Positions 16,268 to 26,344 of a stretch of DNA of 64,000 nt are shown one piece after another. Position 1 is the first letter of the stretch; each line of letters starts with the position of its first letter. Source of the stretch: Halalkalibaculum roseum (GTDB taxonomy: Bacteria > Bacteroidota > Rhodothermia > Balneolales > Balneolaceae); contig NZ_JAALLT010000002.1 in the NCBI RefSeq assembly GCF_011059145.1, positions 372,001 through 436,000 of the forward strand, read 5' to 3'. The notes under the pieces were generated by a model. That model was not told the origin of the DNA, made no database searches, and saw only the letters and a program-made list of their open reading frames with translations. Made by a program: the position numbers and the translations under genes.

Positions 16268-17818
16268 ATGAAATATCAGATACACTACCTGTTCATAGGA
16301 ATCTTACTGCTTTCACTATCGGGCTGTACCGATACCGGTCTTTCTCCGGATACTCCTGAATCAGAGCTCGATGCCATTATTACCGAAGGATTGGAAGCCT
16401 GGCGAAAGCCGGGAGTCATACAGCAGGGCGCTGCTTGTGCCAACTGCCATGCACCGGATGCGCTGGACCTCGCCTATTTTGATTTTGATGATAAAACCTT
16501 AGAGAGAAGGGCAGAACCGCACGTTGGAGAATTTTCGTTTCAGCTTACGGGCTCAGATTTTAAAAAGATCGAAAAGATGGTGGATGCCTTGCGAATCAAG
16601 TATGATATAGAGCCCAGGGATCATATGAATTTCCGGCCCTTGCAGCCCGGACGTGAGGTGCTACCGGGTAATACCGCAGCGGAACGGGATTATGCCTTTG
16701 GACAACAACTGGTTGATATGGGATTCATCTTTGCTACTGAGCCGGTTTTGTCTCTTGAAGATGCCATTGCTCACCGTGATGCCTGGCTGGGGTTGAATCC
16801 GCGGACGCTGAAAATAGGTATTCCATTTAATCGCTGGTCGGAGGACCCTCATCACGGGGAAATGCATGCAACGATGGCCGATTGGCTCCCTGATTTGCCC
16901 AGGCTTCCCAGAGAGGGAAGGGCGGCGGATTGGTATGCGCTGCAGGATAACTATCTGCAGAATCCTTCCGATGAAAACTTCTGGGCCATGTACGACAATG
17001 AAAATCGCTATACCACGGCAATATTTGACGGAAGCAGCGAGCGGTTTTTTCATAAAAAATACCGTTCTGTTCTAATGGCGCAACACATGTTCCGCAAGGA
17101 ATTGATGGCACAAGACGAATTTCCCAACCGGCCTACGCTGGCTTGGTACCCGACTCGTGATGAAGATATTGATAATCCGATTTGGGATATCGGACTTATA
17201 GCCCACGGCTTACGGGGCGGACCCGATGATCCTACTGATTTTGAGATGCCTCCTGAAGTGCTTTTGAGGTCCAAGCCATCGGGTAGCATTGACGAACAGA
17301 TGAATGATATTCGTGTTCCGTGGTTTTATACAGGATGGCTGTTTGATCAGGGATTGCAGCATTCAAAAGGAGGGGATGCCACCACTCAGGCACGTTATTT
17401 TACCCTGCATATGCATATTGATGACGGATATCCCATCCATAACGCCTTTGCCATTACCCGCAAGCTTGTTGTGGAGAATTTCGACAGTGAAATTCATGAC
17501 ACTGATAAGCCGCTGAATGCAAACTATGAGAACTTCAGCAACCGTGCCTTCCGGGAAGAACCTGAAAATGAGCAGGCAAAAGCAATTTATCGACTGTTGA
17601 CAGAGAACAGTTTTCGGATGATGGCTCTTTTTATACAGGATGAGATAATAACCAAAGGTGTTCCTGGTGGAACCGAAGAAAATCAGGAGCGTGTGGCAAA
17701 CTGGCTTGAAATGCTCAATGATTTCGAGAGTTTTACTGAAAACGTCCAGGGAGAACACCATCTCTATAATCTAGAACTAATTTACAATGTTAAGCTGGCT
17801 ATTCAGACGGGATCGTAA
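16268..17818 (+). CDS. Lipoprotein with a single c-type heme motif, unknown function
   Basis: This 516-residue protein has a lipoprotein signal with Cys20 in LLLSLSGC, so it is probably outer- or inner-membrane anchored and periplasmic. One CxxCH motif, CANCH at residues 57-61, is followed by APDALDLAYFDFDD. I see no second heme motif. The remaining ~450 residues are rich in Trp, His and Asp (for example HGEMHATMADWLPDLP and HGLRGGPDDPTDFEMPPE) and match no enzyme family I recognise. It may be an electron-transfer partner of an unknown periplasmic oxidoreductase. It is monocistronic and ends at a strong bidirectional terminator. Confidence 0.72.
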   Translation: MKYQIHYLFIGILLLSLSGCTDTGLSPDTPESELDAIITEGLEAWRKPGVIQQGAACANCHAPDALDLAYFDFDDKTLERRAEPHVGEFSFQLTGSDFKKIEKMVDALRIKYDIEPRDHMNFRPLQPGREVLPGNTAAERDYAFGQQLVDMGFIFATEPVLSLEDAIAHRDAWLGLNPRTLKIGIPFNRWSEDPHHGEMHATMADWLPDLPRLPREGRAADWYALQDNYLQNPSDENFWAMYDNENRYTTAIFDGSSERFFHKKYRSVLMAQHMFRKELMAQDEFPNRPTLAWYPTRDEDIDNPIWDIGLIAHGLRGGPDDPTDFEMPPEVLLRSKPSGSIDEQMNDIRVPWFYTGWLFDQGLQHSKGGDATTQARYFTLHMHIDDGYPIHNAFAITRKLVVENFDSEIHDTDKPLNANYENFSNRAFREEPENEQAKAIYRLLTENSFRMMALFIQDEIITKGVPGGTEENQERVANWLEMLNDFESFTENVQGEHHLYNLELIYNVKLAIQTGS

Positions 17819-17910
17819 TGCAATGGTCAAAGAGTTAAAATCATCTTGTAAATAATTTTAGTGGCGATCTCCATAAATTAAGGGATAGACGATTTTTGGT
17901 TTATCAAAAT

Positions 17911-17945
17911 AAAAAAGGAGTGTCTTTTAAAGACACTCCTTTTTT
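17911..17945. terminator. Bidirectional intrinsic terminator
   Basis: AAAAAAGGAGTGTCTTT (17911-17927) and AAAGACACTCCTTTTTT (17929-17945) form a perfect 17-bp inverted repeat. T-runs lie on either strand, so it can end both the cytochrome-like gene and the convergent propeller gene. Confidence 0.92.
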
Positions 17946-17963
17946 GATTATTGCTTTATGAAG

Positions 17964-20900
17964 CTAGTTCTCTCCTTCAATGGGAGGTGCTCCGGCATCA
18001 CGCACCTGACGCATCAGGGATGGTACCACATTGTTGACAAAGCGGTTAAGATCCTGTTTGAATTCCGCGAGCTCTTGTTTACCAATTTCAACCTGTTCAC
18101 GGTGCATGGCTGTTGGACCATAAGTGGTGCTGAGAGCCCGGTACCCGGTAAACAGTCGAGATCTTGGAGACGGAGGATTGCGTTCTCCGATCTGGTCCTT
18201 TGCCTCACTGCCATTCATCTCTTCATTCAGCTGAAGCAGTTGCAGCCGGGCGTCATTCAGACGGGTAACCAACTCGGGTGCTTCTTCTTCGGCCCGTTCC
18301 AGTGCACGCTGCATGGCATTGACCTTGTCCAGCTGCTTGCGGAGGTTATTAGTGGTTTGGGTCAGATCCTGCTGCAAGGCCTCCAGATTTTCCCTGAACT
18401 CCACAATAGCTTGTTCGGATGCACCCTCGATAGCACCGCTTTCTAAGGGTACTACTTCAAAGGTAATCGGTTCGGATAGCTGGGTAACCTCACCTCGTAC
18501 AAGCTTTGAAAGGCTTGCTGTGTAAGTTCCCGGCGTAGCCATGAAGCCGCCCCCGAAAAAACCACCGCCACCTTCCGGTTCATCCAGACTTACAACATCT
18601 TTGGAAGCATATCGGAGCTCCCAGTTTACCCTGTGTAACCCTTTTGTAGTTGGTCCTTCTACTCGATTCACTACGTTGCCGTTTTGATCCTTGATGGTAA
18701 TGTACACTTTAGGACCTTCCTCACGTAATTCACGTTCCAATGCATCCCAGCCGGGAAAAGGAACATCGGCATCTTCATCCAGATTTTGCTCCTGCTCTTT
18801 CCTCTGAGCCTCCAGTGATTGATACCCTTCTTTCAGATAGTAGGTGAAGACTGCGCCAAAAGGCGGATTATCCGCCTTATAGTAATTTGCTCCCATGCTG
18901 CTAACCACACTATTGGGGACATACCAGAAGGTTTCACGTGCATCAAATAATTTGGCTTCCTGATTTAGAGCCTCCTCACTGATTTCACGAAGCGGGGTAT
19001 AATCATCAAGTATGAAAAAGCTGCGTCCAAACGAGGCGGCAACCAGGTCTTCATGCTCTCTTTGGATGACAATATCGCGAAAGGAGATGGTAGGTGCACC
19101 GCCCTTGAGTTCTACCCATTCATTTCCGCCATCGATAGTAAAGAAGATACCGAATTCGGTGGCTGCGAAAAGCAGGTCTTTATTTACATGATCCTGTACC
19201 ATGCGCCATACCAGGTTACGATCGGGAAGATTTCCTGTGATTGAAGTCCAGGACCTGCCGCGATCGGTACTCTTGATCAGGTACGGGTTAAAATCTCCGT
19301 ATTTGTGGTTGTCAAGCGCAACATAGACGGTATTGGCATCGTGATGGTCGGCTTTGATGTCATTGACGAAAGCCGTGGAGGGTATTCCCCGGATGCTACC
19401 CACCTCAATTTTGCGCCAGTTTTCTCCTCCATCTTCCGTGACCTGGATGATACCGTCGTCAGTACCTGCATAGATGAGGTTTTCATCGATGGGAGATTCC
19501 CCGATAGAGGTAATGGTATTGTAATTTGACATAGCACCGACATCCCAGGGATTTTCCCAGCTGCGTTGTTTGCCCATGATAGGCAGGGTGATTCGTTCCT
19601 GATCCCTGGTTAAATCCGGTGAAATGGCGGTCCAGCTGTCACCACGATTTTCCGATCGCCAAACCCGCTGGGAAGCGAAATAGAGTCGCGTCGGTTTGTG
19701 AAAACTCACTTCAATGGGCGCATCCCAGTTGTAGCGTTCAAAGTCTTCGTCTTTACCCGGCTGGGGCTGAATGAATACCTGGTCGCCGGTAATACGATCT
19801 ACACGGTGAAGTCCACCTTGTTGGGTTTCTGCATAAATAATGTTCGGATTCCCGGGTTCTGTTGCCGAATCGTGCCCGTCCGCAAAGAGGGTTTTGTACC
19901 AGTCGGCGTTGCGAATTCCATCATCGTTGTCTGTTCGGGAAGGGCCGCCCTGTGAACCGTTATCCTGGGTGCCGCCGTATACATTATAAAAAGGCTTGGC
20001 ATCATCTACTGAGACTTTATAAAACTGAGTGATCGGCATATTGTTGATAAAACGCCAGCTTTCCGTACCGTCTAGTGTTTCATAGATTCCACCGTCAGTT
20101 CCGAATAGAAGGTAATCGGGGTCATCCTTTCTGAAAGCAATTGCATGGTCGTCAACGTGTTTGTTGCCGACATTGATACGGTCGAAGTTTTCACCGTGAT
20201 CTTGCGAGAACAATGTGTAATTGCTCACCAGGTAGATAGTTCCGAAGTGATGGGGAGAGGCATAGAGTTCCTGGTAATAGTGGGGACCTGTGCCTCCTGA
20301 AACAGCATCGGACATTTTTTGCCAGGAAGCCCCACGATCATCAGACTTATATACTCCACCGGTAGTTCGTTCAAGCGTGATAGCTGCATACACGATATCA
20401 GGCTGCTGGGGAGAAATGGCAAGTCCGATCTTGCCCATATTGGCACCCGGCAGACCGTTTTGCAGTTCGGTCCAGGTTTCGCCTCCGTCCGTACTTTTGT
20501 GAATACCGGTATTCGGCCCGCCGCCCATGTAAGCAGCTACGGTTCTGTGCCGCTGCCAGGTTGCCGCGTACATACGGTCGGGATTTCTGGGATCCAGTAC
20601 CAAATCAGTAACACCGGTCCATTCGTCATCACCCAGAACTTTATTCCAGGTCTTGCCACCATCCATTGATTTATAAAGTCCCCGTTCTCCGCCCTTGCTC
20701 CAAAGCGGTCCCTGAGCTGCTACCCAAACAACATCCGGGTTTTCCGGATGGATAACTACTTTTGAGATATGCTCAGAATTCTTGAGTCCCATATTTTCCC
20801 AAGTCATCCCGGCATCTGTGCTCTTGTATACACCGTCACCATATCCTACATGACGACCACCTACATTTTCACCTGTTCCAACCCATATAGTGTTAGGATT

Positions 20901-21212
20901 ATTCGGATCAATAGTTACCGAGCCAATAGAATAGGAAGGCTGGTTATCGAAAATCGGCTTCCAGGTCGTGCCGGCATTGGTGGTTTTCCAGACGCCGCCG
21001 GAGCCGACCGCTACATACCACAGATTGTCATCTTCAGGATGAATGGCGATATCAGCAATCCTTCCGGAAGTGAGTGCCGGACCGATATTTCTCAGTTCCA
21101 GTGCATTATAATTTGTTTCGGTTACTATGGAGCCATCATTTTGTGCTTTAGCGGGCAAACCGATAAGCATTACAATGACTAAGAGCAGTGATGCTTGAAA
21201 TGTTAATTTCAT
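17964..21212 (-). CDS. Secreted BNR/VPS10-type beta-propeller protein
   Basis: This 1082-residue exported protein has a signal peptide in residues 1-23, ending PAKAQ. Residues ~35-720 contain many BNR/Asp-box and sortilin-like repeats such as GVWKTTNAGTTWKPI, GVYKSTDAGMTWENM and GIHKSTDGGETWTEL, forming one or two large propellers. A C-terminal ~330-residue part includes a short Gly-rich stretch (GGGGFFGGGF) and a predicted coiled coil around REQVEIG/ENLEALQQDLTQTTNNL. Such proteins are abundant in Bacteroidota and are annotated as glycosyl hydrolase or VPS10-domain proteins, though catalytic evidence is absent. I therefore call only the fold. Confidence 0.83.
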   Translation of the reverse strand: MKLTFQASLLLVIVMLIGLPAKAQNDGSIVTETNYNALELRNIGPALTSGRIADIAIHPEDDNLWYVAVGSGGVWKTTNAGTTWKPIFDNQPSYSIGSVTIDPNNPNTIWVGTGENVGGRHVGYGDGVYKSTDAGMTWENMGLKNSEHISKVVIHPENPDVVWVAAQGPLWSKGGERGLYKSMDGGKTWNKVLGDDEWTGVTDLVLDPRNPDRMYAATWQRHRTVAAYMGGGPNTGIHKSTDGGETWTELQNGLPGANMGKIGLAISPQQPDIVYAAITLERTTGGVYKSDDRGASWQKMSDAVSGGTGPHYYQELYASPHHFGTIYLVSNYTLFSQDHGENFDRINVGNKHVDDHAIAFRKDDPDYLLFGTDGGIYETLDGTESWRFINNMPITQFYKVSVDDAKPFYNVYGGTQDNGSQGGPSRTDNDDGIRNADWYKTLFADGHDSATEPGNPNIIYAETQQGGLHRVDRITGDQVFIQPQPGKDEDFERYNWDAPIEVSFHKPTRLYFASQRVWRSENRGDSWTAISPDLTRDQERITLPIMGKQRSWENPWDVGAMSNYNTITSIGESPIDENLIYAGTDDGIIQVTEDGGENWRKIEVGSIRGIPSTAFVNDIKADHHDANTVYVALDNHKYGDFNPYLIKSTDRGRSWTSITGNLPDRNLVWRMVQDHVNKDLLFAATEFGIFFTIDGGNEWVELKGGAPTISFRDIVIQREHEDLVAASFGRSFFILDDYTPLREISEEALNQEAKLFDARETFWYVPNSVVSSMGANYYKADNPPFGAVFTYYLKEGYQSLEAQRKEQEQNLDEDADVPFPGWDALERELREEGPKVYITIKDQNGNVVNRVEGPTTKGLHRVNWELRYASKDVVSLDEPEGGGGFFGGGFMATPGTYTASLSKLVRGEVTQLSEPITFEVVPLESGAIEGASEQAIVEFRENLEALQQDLTQTTNNLRKQLDKVNAMQRALERAEEEAPELVTRLNDARLQLLQLNEEMNGSEAKDQIGERNPPSPRSRLFTGYRALSTTYGPTAMHREQVEIGKQELAEFKQDLNRFVNNVVPSLMRQVRDAGAPPIEGEN

Positions 21213-21343
21213 ATCTGATTATTTTATTGGTGAGTATGGAGATAAAACGATAGTGATTCTTGATAAGCAATGCCAATCAATTACAGTACCGGTAATCGTT
21301 CTTAAAGATGCTATGATTGAATCGGATATAATTGTTCTATCTG

Positions 21344-21673
21344 TTAATCGGTAAACAGTATGGTGACCAGCAAAATGGTGTCTTCCTTGACACTGTAGGA
21401 GAAGTTTTGCTCTCTTTGTAAATACAGCCAGTCACTCTGTGTGAGCTCCCGGGCTTCTCCATCCACCATAAATAGAATATCACCTTTCAGGCACTGCACA
21501 GTCATCTCCCCGGAGATATGGTGCTCATCAATGGTCTTCCCTTTTGGCACTGCCATTCTAATCACTTCCATATCTTCCGTTTTAACCAGTGCATAAGAAG
21601 CATCCACATCCATCTCTTCCCGTAGTGTTTCCAGATTTACAACTTCTCCCGATTTTATATGTCCTTGACTCAT
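21344..21673 (-). CDS. Small cupin-domain protein
   Basis: This 109-residue single-domain cupin shows the metal motif pattern around VPKGKTIDEHHISGEMTVQCLKGDILF (residues ~48-74) and a second conserved strand ending DWLYLQREQNFSYSV. There is no signal peptide, so it is cytoplasmic. A strong ribosome site GGAGGA stands 6 nt before the ATG, unusual in this genome. The product could bind a metal and a small ligand; substrate unknown. It is transcribed in the same direction as the CaCA antiporter gene upstream, with a 102-bp gap. Confidence 0.8.
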   Translation of the reverse strand: MSQGHIKSGEVVNLETLREEMDVDASYALVKTEDMEVIRMAVPKGKTIDEHHISGEMTVQCLKGDILFMVDGEARELTQSDWLYLQREQNFSYSVKEDTILLVTILFTD

Positions 21674-21775
21674 TGCGATCCTCCGCTATTTTGTTGATTG
21701 GATTAAAACAATGTAACAGACAAAGCGGGAAGGGTAAAGGAGGGAAGAAGAAAAGTAGGATTATTAACGCACTTT

Positions 21776-22717
21776 TTACCGGAAGAAACTGCCAACAAAA
21801 AATACCGTGTATAATAAAACCAGAATCAGACCTGACCAGCGGGTTACCCGTTTGGCCAGCATGCACATGGAAATAAACACAATAGTTAAAACACTTACAG
21901 GCAGGTGAAAATAGAGCACTTCAGTAGGTATAGGTACAGGATTGATTAATGCAATGATCCCGGCATTGAATAGGAAGAATGCCAATACGGAACCGGAAAC
22001 ATTGCCGTAACTGATATCGGGACGACCCTTCAAGGCAGCCGGAAGTTCCCGTGCAAGCTCTTCGAAGCTGACCAGCAATGCCAGCAAGGTCATACCGAAA
22101 ACAGTTTCTGTCAAACCTATGCCGTCGATGATGGTTTCTGATCCGCGAATGAGTAATTCACTTCCCACTATTATTGCAATCAGGGAGATAATTAACATGC
22201 CCACAGATTTCCAGGCAGCGGGTACGGTCTCTTTTTCTATAGTTTCAGCTACCTCTCCGGTAGCTTCAATATCGAGTCCTTTGGATGACAAGCGTACAAG
22301 ATACCACAGCGCCAGGAAAAATCCGCCCAGTAGATAGATGCCGTCGAGACGTGTCAGCATCCCGTCCAGACTCAACAACACCAACAGTGCAACAGATGCT
22401 ACAGGAACAATAACAATTCCTGCCGGCGCCGATTTGAATTTCATTGGTGCGATGATTGCAGTTATCCCGAAAGCGAGTGCTATGGCAACCATAGCAGAGC
22501 CTATGATGGTTCCCAGTGCAATACCGGAGGCTGCTTCGTAAGAGGCCACACCGCCCAGTACCAGGTTCTCCGGATCAAAACCGATGAATATTACACTGAT
22601 CAGAAAAGCTGAAATTCCAAAGGATAGGGAGGTGCCGACTACACCCTCCACTAACTTTTCGGAAAAATAAACAACCAGCACTAAACCAATAATAAAGAGG
22701 GAAACGGCTGTAATCAT
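21776..22717 (-). CDS. CaCA-family sodium:calcium antiporter-like protein
   Basis: This 313-residue protein has about ten transmembrane helices in two inverted halves, as in Ca2+/cation antiporters (YrbG type). The two alpha-repeats are at residues ~58-85 (YEAASGIALGTIIGSAMVA) and ~205-240 (FEELARELPAALKGRPDISYGNVSGSVLAFFLFN). The canonical GSNxxN of repeat 1 is replaced by GSAMVA, so ion coordination may differ from true Na+/Ca2+ exchangers. The helical topology and the second repeat still support the family call. Transport specificity cannot be read from sequence. Confidence 0.82.
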   Translation of the reverse strand: MITAVSLFIIGLVLVVYFSEKLVEGVVGTSLSFGISAFLISVIFIGFDPENLVLGGVASYEAASGIALGTIIGSAMVAIALAFGITAIIAPMKFKSAPAGIVIVPVASVALLVLLSLDGMLTRLDGIYLLGGFFLALWYLVRLSSKGLDIEATGEVAETIEKETVPAAWKSVGMLIISLIAIIVGSELLIRGSETIIDGIGLTETVFGMTLLALLVSFEELARELPAALKGRPDISYGNVSGSVLAFFLFNAGIIALINPVPIPTEVLYFHLPVSVLTIVFISMCMLAKRVTRWSGLILVLLYTVFFVGSFFR

Positions 22718-23030
22718 GGATCAGTGATCATTTATTTTGAAATATTGGCATGTCATGTTCGAAAAGATATAAAACAAATATCTTACTTTTCTAAAATATA
22801 TTTTAGTGTTGTATATAAGTATATCGAAAAATTAACATGATCATGTGATGTACATTTCTATTTTAATTTCGATTTTATAGATACACAAACGGGATAGATT
22901 AGTTGGCTTAAAGACTATGATAGGATATTATGAAATAAGATGGTTTATCAAGCTTGTTTTTTTGAAGTATCAATAAATACGTTTGCTCAAGAATCCCTAT
23001 TCCGCTTCATAAAATAAATTTATTTGCGAG
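22718..23030. other. Intergenic AT-rich region with a 12-bp palindrome
   Basis: This 313-bp spacer between divergent genes is very AT-rich and shows no gene. It holds the perfect palindrome ACATGATCATGT (22835-22846), a possible regulator site. A TAAATTTA box at 23015-23022 is too close to the next ATG to be a convincing promoter. Confidence 0.4.
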
Positions 23031-25313
23031 ATGACGCTTAACCATACTTACACGTTTAAAACTTCTTTGCTTTTTTTACTCTACCTTTTTTTCACAGTCG
23101 CAGGTTTGTCTGCTCAGGACAACGCAACACTGAGAGTGCTGGTTGTATCGGGTGAAGACGGCACCCCGGTTGCCGGGGCAAATGTACTGTTGCTGAATGA
23201 AGAGTATCAGGAGGGTGATTCACTGGACATATCCCATGCCGGGGCTACGGATAAGGATGGATTTCATGAATTCCGGAATGTGATTCCAAAAGAGTATGTC
23301 TTGCGCGTCAGTTTTATAGGTCACGAAAATTACACCAGGCGAATATCTCTGGAAAGCGGCGAAATTAAAATAGAGCAGGTAACGCTACCGGTGAATGTGC
23401 AGCAGCTCGAAGAACTGGTAGTTGAAGCTCAGGGAAAAGTAATTACCGGTGAAGCCGGGCTTCGCAGGGTTTCAAGTGTGGATCTCGGCAGAATACCCAT
23501 GCCCGGTTCCGGAGGTGATCTGGCATCCTATATGCAGACACTTCCGGGTGTGGTCAGTACCGGTGATCGCGGTGGCGATCTCTACATCAGGGGAGGTACC
23601 CCAACACAGAACAAAGTGCTGGTGGATAATATGACGCTCTTCAAACCATTTCATATATCCAACCTTTTTTCAGCTTTCCCCCAGGAGGCGGTACAGAATA
23701 TTGACATCTACGCGGGAGGATTCGGAGCGGAATACCTGGGTGCAACCTCGGCAATCGTAGATGTCAGCTTACGCCCGGGCAATATGAAGAATTTTAGCGG
23801 AGGCGGTTCACTTTCCCCGCATCTTGTCTCACTTCAGATGGAAGGGCCGTTGACAGAAAACAGGGAATCATTTCTAATTATGGGTAGAAAGTCGACGATT
23901 CAAAAGTACTCCGATTTAATCGATATCGAAGAGGTACCTATTGATTTCTATGACATCGTAGCGCGATACTCCTACCAATCTTCTAATTTCTATTGCAATA
24001 TTACCGGTATGCGTACCTTCGATGAGGGGGAAATCAATCCCGGCAGGGATATTAACCTAAGCTGGAGTAATACCGCACTAGGGGCACGCTGCAGAGGCTT
24101 CGACGAAACATATAACCATCCTTTTGAAGTCACGGCCGGATATTCCGGATTCAGCAATTCAGAAGCCTCCCCAGACGGGGAAGAGAGATCGGCCGGCATC
24201 AAACAGTTTTTTATACGTATTGATAACAAGGAAGAGTTGTTCGGTTTGCCGATAGATTACGGCTTTGGTCTTAACCTGCGCTCGGTGACTGCCGAACTGG
24301 CCGGTGTATTTACCAATTATGAATCGTTCAGCAATCTCAGCCTGATTCCCCATACATATTTCAGTACGATCATAGATTCGGGTGAAAACTTCACCTTCCA
24401 ACCTAGCTTTGGATCACAAGTTGCCCTGGGATCACCACCTACCCTCGAGCCTCGACTTAGAGTAACCTACACTCCGGCCGGAAGCGAAAGCAGTGAGTTT
24501 AGCCTAGCAGCAGGGAGGTACTCACAAGAGCTGAATGGTATCAATGATCAAAGAGATGCCGGCACGGTCTTCACGGTTTATCGCCCCGTTGAATTAGAGG
24601 ATGGTATTCAGACGGCTCTGCATGGGATCCTTGGCTATAAACAGATCATTAGCAGTTCACTTTCGACGAATATTGAGGGATATGTGAAAAGGCACAGGGG
24701 TATTCCGGTTGCCAAATGGACACCCGAAGCCCAGATAAATATCGAAACCGGGTATGCAAATGGACTGACCTACGGTTTTGATGTGCGAGTCGAGTATAAT
24801 AATCACCCACTATATCTCTACCTAGGATACGGCTGGTCGAAAGTTGAGTACAAAGCGGCCTCTGAAGATCTGGGTGCGTGGATTGAAGAACCGATTTTTG
24901 AATATTCACCCGCTCATGACCAGCGACACAAAATTAACACCATAGCGTCCTATCGGATCGGAAAATACAAGGCCAGTGCCAGCTGGGAGATGAGTTCCGG
25001 ACGGCCCTACACCCAGGTGTACGGTTTTGATCTGGCAGTCAATGTTCCATCACAGGAGCCCCTTCAGGAACCGGGCACAGCTCGTACACTTTATGATCGT
25101 CCCTATGGAGAGCGACTCCCTTACGTACACAGACTTGACTTTTCCTTGGAGCGCTCGTTCACGTTTGCTTCTAGTAACACTCTGAATGTCAAGTTGGGAT
25201 GCATTAATACCTACGATCGCGATAATATCTTCTACTACGATCTGAATTCTTTGGAAAGGGTAAATCAAACCCCATTGCTGCCATATTTCTCTTTGAAAAC
25301 AACATTTAAATAA
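23031..25313 (+). CDS. TonB-dependent receptor with carboxypeptidase-like N-domain
   Basis: This 760-residue outer-membrane receptor has a signal peptide (about 29 residues, ending GLSAQ). A carboxypeptidase-regulatory-like beta domain follows (~32-115; VLVVSGEDGTPVAGANVLLLNEE). The TonB plug is at ~150-250, with GDLYIRGGTPTQNKVLVDNM, and a beta-barrel ends in LLPYFSLKTTFK. Lacking the very long SusC-type barrel, it resembles the smaller receptors that pair with DUF4249 proteins in Bacteroidota. It is followed 30 bp later by such a lipoprotein gene, so the two form a ligand-uptake pair. The ligand is unknown. Confidence 0.9.
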   Translation: MTLNHTYTFKTSLLFLLYLFFTVAGLSAQDNATLRVLVVSGEDGTPVAGANVLLLNEEYQEGDSLDISHAGATDKDGFHEFRNVIPKEYVLRVSFIGHENYTRRISLESGEIKIEQVTLPVNVQQLEELVVEAQGKVITGEAGLRRVSSVDLGRIPMPGSGGDLASYMQTLPGVVSTGDRGGDLYIRGGTPTQNKVLVDNMTLFKPFHISNLFSAFPQEAVQNIDIYAGGFGAEYLGATSAIVDVSLRPGNMKNFSGGGSLSPHLVSLQMEGPLTENRESFLIMGRKSTIQKYSDLIDIEEVPIDFYDIVARYSYQSSNFYCNITGMRTFDEGEINPGRDINLSWSNTALGARCRGFDETYNHPFEVTAGYSGFSNSEASPDGEERSAGIKQFFIRIDNKEELFGLPIDYGFGLNLRSVTAELAGVFTNYESFSNLSLIPHTYFSTIIDSGENFTFQPSFGSQVALGSPPTLEPRLRVTYTPAGSESSEFSLAAGRYSQELNGINDQRDAGTVFTVYRPVELEDGIQTALHGILGYKQIISSSLSTNIEGYVKRHRGIPVAKWTPEAQINIETGYANGLTYGFDVRVEYNNHPLYLYLGYGWSKVEYKAASEDLGAWIEEPIFEYSPAHDQRHKINTIASYRIGKYKASASWEMSSGRPYTQVYGFDLAVNVPSQEPLQEPGTARTLYDRPYGERLPYVHRLDFSLERSFTFASSNTLNVKLGCINTYDRDNIFYYDLNSLERVNQTPLLPYFSLKTTFK

Positions 25314-25343
25314 TTAAAGAATACCCCACAAAAGAGTGCGCTT

Positions 25344-26201
25344 ATGAATTTCATTAAAACATTATGGGTTTACCCGACATTTTTCTTCCTGTTGTTCTAC
25401 ACAGGCTGTGATAACAGTATTCAGCCCTTGGATCGAGAAAATGGGGTCTATTCTATATACGGTGCTTTGGACTTGCGCGATGACATGAATTTCGTAAGAA
25501 TCAAAGATCTTAATCGCACGTTGCAGCAGGATACTTCCGGAGTGATAGATGCAACCGTTATAATAGAAGATCTGCAGTCCGGTGTGTCGGATGTCATGCA
25601 GGATAGTATCGTTGCGTTCGACGGAGTTAAAACACATAATTTTTATACAGGTATGGAAATTCTACCGGATACCCGGTACCGCGTATCGGTGGAGCGATCC
25701 GATGGGAGAACCGTTTCTGCGGAAGCCGAGACCCCGAGCTATTCACAGACAAATGTTGAACCGGTTATGGAAGATTGTCTGACTCCAATACATGTCACTT
25801 TCGATCCGGTTGAAGAACGAATTAATCTTAGCCTGAATATCGGTTTTAATTATGATGGAGAGATTCAGTGGGTGCCTTACAGGGAAAGTATCGGGGCAGG
25901 CCCTGGAGATATTAATAATGGTGAAAAATCAGAGACATTTACATTCATTCCCAAAACTGTGCTCGATGAATTTACCGGTGCCAGCAATCCCTTCTCATCA
26001 GGTGCCGAGGCAATTGGGTGCCACCAGCTTGATAATGACCAATTTTATGTTAGGTATACGCATTACGGCCCTAACTCTTTTGAAAGCGCCACATCCGATT
26101 CGATACAGATACCACGCGGAACCGGACGATTACTTTCTTTATATAAAGATACCCTCAATTTTAGAATTGACACCGTAAATGTTTGTTGGCCAAACTGTTA
26201 A
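25344..26201 (+). CDS. DUF4249-like lipoprotein
   Basis: This 285-residue lipoprotein (lipobox LLFYTGC, Cys22) has a beta-rich body: VYSIYGALDLRDDMNFVRIKDL at ~34-55 and RVSVERSDGRTVSAEAETPS at ~112-131. This is the layout of DUF4249 proteins, which partner a TonB receptor on the outer membrane. The family match rests on this pattern and on the 30-bp distance to the receptor gene; no motif is decisive. It probably acts as a surface ligand-capture or lid protein, by analogy to SusD. A hydrophobic C-terminus is absent. Confidence 0.65.
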   Translation: MNFIKTLWVYPTFFFLLFYTGCDNSIQPLDRENGVYSIYGALDLRDDMNFVRIKDLNRTLQQDTSGVIDATVIIEDLQSGVSDVMQDSIVAFDGVKTHNFYTGMEILPDTRYRVSVERSDGRTVSAEAETPSYSQTNVEPVMEDCLTPIHVTFDPVEERINLSLNIGFNYDGEIQWVPYRESIGAGPGDINNGEKSETFTFIPKTVLDEFTGASNPFSSGAEAIGCHQLDNDQFYVRYTHYGPNSFESATSDSIQIPRGTGRLLSLYKDTLNFRIDTVNVCWPNC

Positions 26202-26320
26202 TACATACTCTTAGAGAGAGAATGTTTCAGTAGGTATTTGGATTGAGTACCCACCCGGAGATTCTATACAATTCTAAGTTTAGAAAGAAATCCTCTCTTC
26301 ACACCCCATCATTTTTTGTG

Positions 26321-26328
26321 TATCTTTG
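26321..26328 (+). promoter_or_regulatory. Candidate -7 promoter box of leuS
   Basis: TATCTTTG exactly matches TAnnTTTG, as in the purB promoter. The -33 position reads TTCA rather than TTTG, so this is weaker support. A start about 7 nt downstream would give a leader of ~130 nt that contains the long hairpin described separately. Confidence 0.4.
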
Positions 26329-26344
26329 GCTTCTTTCATCAGTG

